NCBI RefSeq assembly: GCF_030295425.1
Contig: NZ_AP027081.1
Coordinates: 1-64,000, forward strand
Direction: 5' to 3'
Source: Mesoterricola sediminis
GTDB taxonomy: Bacteria; Acidobacteriota; Holophagae; Holophagales; Holophagaceae
Length of the DNA stretch: 64,000 nucleotides
Of this stretch, positions 56,410 through 64,000 are shown one piece after another; within the stretch, counting starts at the first letter, position 1; each line of letters opens with the position of its first letter. Position numbers and translations under genes: made by a program. The notes beneath the pieces were generated by a model. The model did not search any database and was not told the origin of the DNA. It saw only the letters and a program-made list of their open reading frames with translations.

Positions 56410-57135
56410 TCACTCCACCGTGATGCTTCCGTTGAGGGTGTGGAGCTTCACCTTGCCCTGGCCGTCGCCGAAGGTGGCCTCCATGTTGCGCTTGCCGATG
56501 ACCACGTCGCGGGCCCCGGGCGCGGTGATGCGCAGGTCCCCGTTGAGGGTGCTGGCCTCCAGGCGGCCCCTGAGCGCCTGGGCCTTCAGGGTGATGGCGC
56601 CGTTCACCGTCTTGCCCGAGATGTCGCCGGAGATCCGGCGGGCGCGGATGGAGCCGTTGACCGTCTCGGCCTTGAGGCCGCCGGCGGCGCCGTCCACCTC
56701 GATGGCGCCGTTCACCGTGCGGCAGTCGGCGCTGCCCTCCAGGTCGCGCACCTCGACGGCGCCGTTCACGGACTCCACCACGACGCGGGCCGTGCGGGGG
56801 ACCTTCAGGTCCATGTCGCAGGCCGGGCCGTTGTCGCTGTGCTTCGGATACTCGGCGGTGACCTCCACGCCGCCGCGGCGGGGCTCCAGGACCACCTTGA
56901 CCTGCTCCCCCCTCCGGGCGGGCTTGAAGGCGCCGGTGAACTCGGCCTCGGGGCGGTCCCAGACGGTGACGTGGACGTGGCCGTTCACGTTCTTGACCCG
57001 GAGGACCGCGCCGGCCGTGAAGGGCACGGTGCGCACCTCCCGGGCGGCGGCGCCGGGGGCGGGCTGGATGGTGACGGTCTGGGCCGCCAGGGGCAGGGCC
57101 AGGATGATGGCCGCAAGGGGGCGAAGCGGGTGCAT
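56410..57135 (-). CDS. Secreted protein with VNG repeats (DUF4097-like)
   Basis: A 241-aa protein with a signal peptide (AAIILALPLAAQ) and a solenoid-like body. The sequence [TSN][VL]NG recurs seven times: NVNGHVHV, SVNGAVEV, TVNGAIEV, TVNGSIRA, TVNGAITL, TLNGDLRI and TLNGSITV, spaced by roughly 20-30 residues, as in DUF4097 beta-solenoid domains of adhesin-like proteins. No catalytic motif. The ATG at 57135 has GGAGGGACCC upstream, better than an in-frame ATG at 57156. A surface or stress role is common for the family but not shown here. Upstream lies the CPA2 antiporter gene, same strand. Confidence 0.83.
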   Translation of the reverse strand: MHPLRPLAAIILALPLAAQTVTIQPAPGAAAREVRTVPFTAGAVLRVKNVNGHVHVTVWDRPEAEFTGAFKPARRGEQVKVVLEPRRGGVEVTAEYPKHSDNGPACDMDLKVPRTARVVVESVNGAVEVRDLEGSADCRTVNGAIEVDGAAGGLKAETVNGSIRARRISGDISGKTVNGAITLKAQALRGRLEASTLNGDLRITAPGARDVVIGKRNMEATFGDGQGKVKLHTLNGSITVE

Positions 57136-57181
57136 GGGTCCCTCCGTATGCCCCAAGTTACGGGGGGGGACGGGGGTCCGT

Positions 57182-58399
57182 TTATGGCCTGCCGAGGGTG
57201 CGGTCGAGCCCCAGGGGGCCGGCCAGGGTGGTGAGGAGGAGGGCGCCGACGATGCCGGCCTGGACCGGGGGCGGCAGCAGGGGGGCGCCCCCCAGCTCCA
57301 GGGAGGCGCCCGCCGCCACGAAGATGAGGCCGACTTCGCCCCGGGGGACCATGCCCCAGCCCACCACCCAGGGCCGCAGGCCCCGGCCGGCGGCGAACCC
57401 CGCCGCCAGCTTGCCCAGGGTGCCCAGGCCGGCCAGGACCAGGGCGAAGGCCAGGGTGCGGGGGGCGGCGAGCACGGCCACGTCCACCCGGGTCCCCATC
57501 AGGACGAAGAAGAGGGGGGAGAGGGCGACGACGAGGGGCTGGACCAGGTCTTCCAGGCGCCGCAGCTCCCGCTCCTGCAGGCTCTGGACGTGGGCCGGCT
57601 CCAGGATGAGGCCGGCGGCGTAGGCGCCCACGATGGCCGCCAGTCCGGCCAGGCTGCCAAGCCAGGCAAGCAGGAAGGCGAACCCCAGGGCGGAGGGCAG
57701 GAGCACCTGCTCGCTGCGGAAACGATTGGCCAGACGGAACAGGGGGGGGGTGACGAAGCGGCCCAGCCCCAGGGCGGCGGCGAGGAAGGCCAGGGCGAAG
57801 CCCAGCTCCCGGGCGAGCCGGCCCCAGGGCATCCCGCCCCCGGCGCCCGCGGCCAGGACGGCCCCGGAGACGCCGGTGAGGACGAGGAGGCCGAGGACGT
57901 CGTCCACCACGGCCGCGCCCACGATGACGCGGCCCTCCTCGGAGCGCGCCGCGCCCCGCTCCTTCAGCACCTGGGCGGAGATCCCGATGGAGGTGGCGCA
58001 GAGGCAGGCCCCCGCGAAGAGGTCCACCAGGAAGGGGGTTCCGGGCGGCAGGAGGAAGCGGGCGCCAAGCAGCCCCGCGGCCATGGGCGCGACGACCCCC
58101 ACCACGGCCACCCGGAGGGAGGGCAGGCCCACGCGCAGCATTTGCGGCAGGGTGGATTCCAGCCCCACCGCGAACATGAGGACGACGACGCCCAGGTCGC
58201 CCAGGAGCGCCAGGGCCGGGTGGGCCCCCAGGTCCGGAAAGGCGGGCAGGAACCGGTGGAGGGCCCCCAGGGCCATGCCGGCCGCGAGCTCGCCCGCGAC
58301 CGAGGGCAGGCGCAGGCGGACCGCCACCTCCCCGCCCACCTTGGCCGCGAGCCAGAGCAGGGCCAGGAGGGCCAGGATGGGGGCCAGGTCTCCGTGCAT
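57182..58399 (-). CDS. CPA2-family monovalent cation/H+ antiporter
   Basis: A 405-aa inner-membrane protein with about 12 hydrophobic segments, of the KefB/NapA-like (CPA2) family without a TrkA/RCK C-terminal domain. Characteristic parts: VAGELAAGMALGALHRFLPA, LLGDLGVVVLMFAVGLESTL, CLCATSIGISAQVLKERG and VIVGAAVVDDVLGLLVL, in which the double Asp is the ion site, and VVGWGMVPRGEVGLIFVAAG. It probably exchanges K+ or Na+ for H+. It ends 46 bp before the VNG-repeat gene, and the PilZ gene is just upstream with 1 bp between, so these genes probably share a transcript. Confidence 0.9.
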   Translation of the reverse strand: MHGDLAPILALLALLWLAAKVGGEVAVRLRLPSVAGELAAGMALGALHRFLPAFPDLGAHPALALLGDLGVVVLMFAVGLESTLPQMLRVGLPSLRVAVVGVVAPMAAGLLGARFLLPPGTPFLVDLFAGACLCATSIGISAQVLKERGAARSEEGRVIVGAAVVDDVLGLLVLTGVSGAVLAAGAGGGMPWGRLARELGFALAFLAAALGLGRFVTPPLFRLANRFRSEQVLLPSALGFAFLLAWLGSLAGLAAIVGAYAAGLILEPAHVQSLQERELRRLEDLVQPLVVALSPLFFVLMGTRVDVAVLAAPRTLAFALVLAGLGTLGKLAAGFAAGRGLRPWVVGWGMVPRGEVGLIFVAAGASLELGGAPLLPPPVQAGIVGALLLTTLAGPLGLDRTLGRP

Positions 58400-58400
58400 C

Positions 58401-59549
58401 CTAGGCGAAGAGCTTGAGGGTTTCGTCCAGCTTCCGGATCACGCTGAGGATCCGGAAGGGCTCCACGGGGAGGTAGTCCACGGCTCCCGCGGCCAGGGCC
58501 CGGTTCCGCTTCAGCCCTTCGTCCTCCTCGGTGCCGACCAGCACGATGGGGAGGGGGCAGCGCTCCTGCTCCACGATCTGCCGGGTGAGCTCCAGGGGGC
58601 TGGCGAGGCGCAGGTGGTTGTGGACGAGGATCAGCTTGACCCGGCCCCAGCCCCCGTCGCCCGCGCCGAAGGGCTTGAGGAGGGGCTTCACGGGCCCGGT
58701 GATGTAGTCGAGGCTCAGCACCCCGAACTTGCGGCCCAGGGCCTCGGACAGGTGCCGGGCGAAATCCTCCCGCTCCGTCAGCACGAGGACGGAGGGGTCG
58801 CGGTCCACCCACTGGCGGACCGCGGGCAGGGTGGCGCCCTTCTGGGGCATCCGGCCCGATTCCAGGCTCTCGCGGTCCCGCTGGGCCTGCAGGCGCTGCT
58901 GGGTGTCCAGCCAGGTCCGGTACTGGCCCAGGAGCGTGCGGTCCACGCGCTCCGTGAACTTCATGCCCACGTAGTTGGCGCCGAAGTAGGCGACGCGGGC
59001 CGAGGCGGTGAGGAGCAGGCCGTCCTCGAGGGCGAGGTCCAGGGTGGACTCCTCGCCCATGCGCAGGACCTCCTCGATGCGCCGGGAGGTGTCGCGCAGG
59101 GCAAGTTCGAAGCCGTCGTAGCCGAAGCCGCGGATCTCGCCGTCGAGGACCGCGTTCTTGCTGTTGCTGAAGGTGACGGGGGTGGCGGTGTCAGGCGCGA
59201 AATGGGCGAGGCGGTGGTCGTCGGCGCGGCGCAGCGTCCGGGGGAGGGTGAAGGCCGCGCAGGGCACGCCCTCCAGGTCCGCGGGGCCGATGAAGGCCAC
59301 GACCGTCTCGTACCGGAAACCGCGGTCCTCGAGGGTCACCGAGACGCTCTCCTCCGGCGCGAGGGCCCAGGCGTCCAGGTCCTGGGGGCCCAGGCGGACG
59401 CCGATCCGGCCGGCCTCCTGGAAGAGGATCTGGAAGAGGCCACGCTTGTCGCGGCACCCGAGCGACACCTTGGATCCGGCCATGCACAGCCGCTGGAGGG
59501 TCATCCGGATGGACCAGGTGTCTTCGATGGTGCGGACGGGATCGGGCAT
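58401..59549 (-). CDS. PilZ-like protein with C-terminal pseudo-receiver
   Basis: A 382-aa protein. Residues about 100-200 look like a PilZ domain (RTLRR, then DGEIRGFGYDGFEL), the cyclic-di-GMP module whose RxxxR is present but whose usual D/NxSxxG has Glu for Ser. The C-terminal part (about 260-380) has a receiver-like alpha/beta pattern (LVLTEREDFARHLSEALGRK, VKLILVHNHLRLASPLELTR, PIVLVGTEEDEGL, AVDYLPVEPFRILSVIRKL), but Asn-His replaces the phospho-Asp and no Lys-Pro follows the final strand. An N-terminal YcgR-like domain precedes (about 10-95). It would be a c-di-GMP-responsive, phosphorylation-independent output protein. Confidence 0.7.
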   Translation of the reverse strand: MPDPVRTIEDTWSIRMTLQRLCMAGSKVSLGCRDKRGLFQILFQEAGRIGVRLGPQDLDAWALAPEESVSVTLEDRGFRYETVVAFIGPADLEGVPCAAFTLPRTLRRADDHRLAHFAPDTATPVTFSNSKNAVLDGEIRGFGYDGFELALRDTSRRIEEVLRMGEESTLDLALEDGLLLTASARVAYFGANYVGMKFTERVDRTLLGQYRTWLDTQQRLQAQRDRESLESGRMPQKGATLPAVRQWVDRDPSVLVLTEREDFARHLSEALGRKFGVLSLDYITGPVKPLLKPFGAGDGGWGRVKLILVHNHLRLASPLELTRQIVEQERCPLPIVLVGTEEDEGLKRNRALAAGAVDYLPVEPFRILSVIRKLDETLKLFA

Positions 59550-59627
59550 CTCTGCGGGCTCGGGGGGGGCGGGGCTCCCCGGAAGGGGCTGCCTGTTTTT
59601 CCCGAGTATACCCCCCTTCCCCCGGTG

Positions 59628-62159
<2,532 letters not shown>

Positions 62160-62232
62160 GGGGCGCGGATCGGGCGAACCCATCCATACTATCGGTAGGA
62201 CCGGCGAAAGCCATGGCGGCCGACCTGGTCCG

Positions 62233-62278
62233 GAAAAAAATTCTTGTTTTTTTCGCTTTTTACCCCCATGCTTGGGGG
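62233..62278. promoter_or_regulatory. A/T tract and inverted repeat upstream of recA
   Basis: Long A and T runs (AAAAAAA, TTTTTTT, TTTTT) between 62233 and 62261 are followed by CCCCCA-TGCT-TGGGGG (62263-62278), a 6-bp inverted repeat 51 bases before the recA ATG. This is one of the few strongly AT-rich places in the window and probably contains the recA promoter. I see no CTGT-N8-ACAG SOS box. Confidence 0.45.
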
Positions 62279-62328
62279 GTCGGGTTCCAGTCCCCCTCGA
62301 AACCCCCCGCCGACTTCCGGAGTGATCC

Positions 62329-63375
62329 ATGGCCACCGCCAATGAGCAGGACGACCGTCTCAAAGTTTTGAACCGCACCCTGGCGGACATCGAACGGTCC
62401 TTCGGCAAGGGCGCCATCATGAAGCTCGGCGACACCCTGAACATGGATGGCATCGACGTCATCTCCACGGGCTCCATCTCCCTGGACGCGGCCCTGGGCG
62501 TCGGCGGCGTTCCCAAGGGCCGGGTGGTCGAGGTCTACGGCCCCGAGGCCAGCGGCAAGACGACCTTGGCCCTCCACATGGTGGCCCAGGCCCAGAAGAA
62601 GGGCGGCCTGGCCGCCTACATCGACGCGGAGCACGCCCTCGATCCCGATTACGCCCGCAAGCTGGGCGTCGACATCGACAACCTCTTCATCAGCCAGCCC
62701 GACAGCGGCGAGCAGGCCCTGGAGATCTGCGACCAGCTGGTGCGCAGCGGCGCCCTCGACATCATCGTCGTGGACTCCGTCGCCGCCCTCGTGCCCAAGG
62801 CCGAGATCGACGGCGAGATGGGCGAGATGCAGGTGGGCCTCCAGGCGCGCCTCATGAGCCAGGCCCTCCGGAAGATGACGGCCTCCATCAGCCGCACCAA
62901 CACCTGCGTCGTGTTCATCAACCAGATCCGCATGAAGATCGGCGTCATGTTCGGCAACCCCGAGACGACGACCGGCGGCAACGCCCTCAAGTTCTACGCC
63001 TCGGTCCGCCTCGACGTGCGGAGCATCCAGAGCATCAAGGGCAACACCGGCGATCCCCTGGTGGCGGCCAAGGACGAGGATTCCTCCGTCATCGGCAAGA
63101 AGACGAAGGTCAAGGTGGTGAAGAACAAGGTGGCGCCGCCCCTCAAGGTGGCGACCTTCGACATCATGTATGGCGAGGGCATCAGCCGCACCTCCGAGCT
63201 CGTCGAGCTCGGCACCCAGCTGGAGATCATCCAGAAGAGCGGCTCCTGGTACAGCTACAAGGATTCCCGCCTGGGCCAGGGCGCCGAGAACGTGAAGAAG
63301 CTCTTCGCCGACAACCCCGAACTGGCCGACGAGGTGGAAGGCCTCATCCGGGCCAAGGTCGGGCTTCGCGCCTGA
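62329..63375 (+). CDS. recA: Recombinase A
   Basis: DNA-dependent ATPase forming the strand-exchange filament and co-protease for SOS. The 348-aa length is standard. Walker [10 protein letters not shown] (71-79), catalytic Glu in [10 protein letters not shown], Walker [11 protein letters not shown], the loop motif [15 protein letters not shown] and [19 protein letters not shown] are present. The start at 62329 lies near GGAGTG. It is isolated from recX and followed by a strong GC hairpin (63379-63407). Divergent from the hybrid kinase gene. Confidence 0.98.
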   Translation: MATANEQDDRLKVLNRTLADIERSFGKGAIMKLGDTLNMDGIDVISTGSISLDAALGVGGVPKGRVVEVYGPEASGKTTLALHMVAQAQKKGGLAAYIDAEHALDPDYARKLGVDIDNLFISQPDSGEQALEICDQLVRSGALDIIVVDSVAALVPKAEIDGEMGEMQVGLQARLMSQALRKMTASISRTNTCVVFINQIRMKIGVMFGNPETTTGGNALKFYASVRLDVRSIQSIKGNTGDPLVAAKDEDSSVIGKKTKVKVVKNKVAPPLKVATFDIMYGEGISRTSELVELGTQLEIIQKSGSWYSYKDSRLGQGAENVKKLFADNPELADEVEGLIRAKVGLRA

Positions 63376-63378
63376 GAT

Positions 63379-63407
63379 CCGGGGGCGTGCGGGGGGCATG
63401 CCCCCGG
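63379..63407. terminator. Hairpin after recA
   Basis: CCGGGGGCGTGC (63379-63390) and GCATGCCCCCGG (63396-63407) pair over 12 bp with one G-T pair and a 5-base G loop. It sits between the convergent recA and TPR genes and could stop transcription on both sides; no T tract follows. Confidence 0.6.
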
Positions 63408-63412
63408 GGGGT

Positions 63413-64000
63413 TCAGGAGCCGGTCCCGTTCTGGGACGGGCTTCTGAGCCGCAAGTGCCCCTCGGCCTCCTTCGCGGTGGCCTTGTCGCCAGCTTGTAGG
63501 CTCACGCGCCGGATGTCGGCCCACCACTCCAGGCGGTAGGGGGCATAGCGGAGGGCCACCCGGTAGTGCGCCACGGCCGCCTTCCCCCGGCCCAGGCTCG
63601 CCTCGCAGTAGGCCAGGCGGGCCCAGCTCTCCGCGTGGTCGCCCTGGAGGGCGAGTCCCTGCTCCAGGGCGGGGATGGCCTCCTGGAGGCGCCCGCTGTT
63701 GAGGAGGCTCGCCCCCAGGTTGAGCCAGGCCAGTCCGTAGTCGGGGCGGGCGGCGAGCGCGCGCCGGAACGCCGTCTGGGCCTCGGCGAAGCGGTTGAGG
63801 GAATCGAGGGCGGAGCCCAGGTTGTTCCAGGCCTTGGTGTAGCGGGGGTCCAGGTCCACGGCGCGCTGGTAGGCCTCCATGACCGCCCCGAGGAGGGCGG
63901 CGTCCTCCGGGTGGGCCCGGTAGCGGGTGTCCAGGGCGGTGCCCCGGGCATACCAGCCGGCCGCGTCGCGGGGGGAGCCCGCCACCCAGGCCCGGGTCAA
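63413..64000 (-). CDS. TPR protein, 5' end beyond the window
   Basis: At least 195 residues of tetratricopeptide repeats with no other domain visible: TKAWNNLGSALDSLNRFAEA and YGLAWLNLGASLLNSGRLQE, each followed by a second helix, then SWARLAYCEASLGRGKAAVA. The stop is at 63413. The start of the coding region lies beyond 64000, so its N terminus (signal peptide or other domain) is unknown. Converges with recA. Confidence 0.82.
   Translation of the reverse strand: MTRAWVAGSPRDAAGWYARGTALDTRYRAHPEDAALLGAVMEAYQRAVDLDPRYTKAWNNLGSALDSLNRFAEAQTAFRRALAARPDYGLAWLNLGASLLNSGRLQEAIPALEQGLALQGDHAESWARLAYCEASLGRGKAAVAHYRVALRYAPYRLEWWADIRRVSLQAGDKATAKEAEGHLRLRSPSQNGTGS

Noticed and set aside
62200-62328. 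SOS/LexA box upstream of recA
   Set aside because: No CTGT-N8-ACAG or Gram-positive-type GAAC-N4-GTTC match was found by eye.

Overview
The window is a GC-rich bacterial chromosome segment that begins at the replication-initiation locus: dnaA, dnaN, gyrB and gyrA lie co-directionally at 0.1-8.1 kb, with no recF between dnaN and gyrB. Two parS-like palindromes (5.4 and 15.6 kb) support proximity to the origin. The gene mix (rhombosortase pair, periplasmic-TPR GGDEF protein, numerous PAS/hybrid kinases, TonB-C protein, IorB-type molybdoenzyme) fits an Acidobacteriota member of the Holophaga/Geothrix type; that assignment is inference, not a database result.

Layout. 0-8 kb: replication and gyrase block. 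8-12.6 kb: a 46-aa membrane peptide facing a TPR-GGDEF cyclase, a GGCT-like protein, a single-domain response regulator and glyA. 12.7-19.1 kb: purB, a catalytically stripped aspartate-semialdehyde-dehydrogenase-like protein, a four-cluster ferredoxin, an Orn/Lys/Arg decarboxylase and an NhaC antiporter. 19.3-23.5 kb: UbiD-like decarboxylase, glutathione peroxidase, pyrimidine-nucleoside phosphorylase, a membrane-anchored protein. 23.6-28.0 kb: a 4.3-kb integrative element bounded by 107-bp direct repeats made from tRNA-Phe plus its terminator, carrying a tyrosine recombinase, a replication-like protein without an ATPase domain and a low-GC TonB-C protein. 28-39 kb: an AAA/DUF4143 ATPase; an outer-membrane protein, an unusual Ser/Thr kinase and a VirK/YbjX protein in one tightly packed unit; deoC, a hexapeptide acyltransferase, a hybrid kinase lacking its phospho-histidine, and RhlE.

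39-48 kb: FtcD with an embedded C2H2 zinc-finger pattern, a rhombotarget lipoprotein with its rhombosortase, YjbQ, ThiG, a 647-bp IS630-derived element with 111-bp inverted repeats, lipA-rlmN, a 43-aa protein abutting rdgB. 48-56 kb: a cobalamin riboswitch controlling btuB-btuF-btuC-btuD, then convergent IorAB molybdoenzyme genes and bluB, so B12 uptake and lower-ligand synthesis sit together. 56-64 kb: a VNG-repeat protein, a CPA2 antiporter, a PilZ protein with a pseudo-receiver, a large hybrid histidine kinase, recA and a TPR protein cut by the window end.

The best leads for undescribed biology are the small tRNA-Phe element, the inverted-topology Ser/Thr kinase operon, the zinc-finger FtcD, the His-to-Asn hybrid kinase and the long-inverted-repeat IS630 derivative. 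No CRISPR array, rRNA gene or complete insertion sequence was seen. Long ORFs antisense to real genes are abundant because of the high GC content and have been left out.
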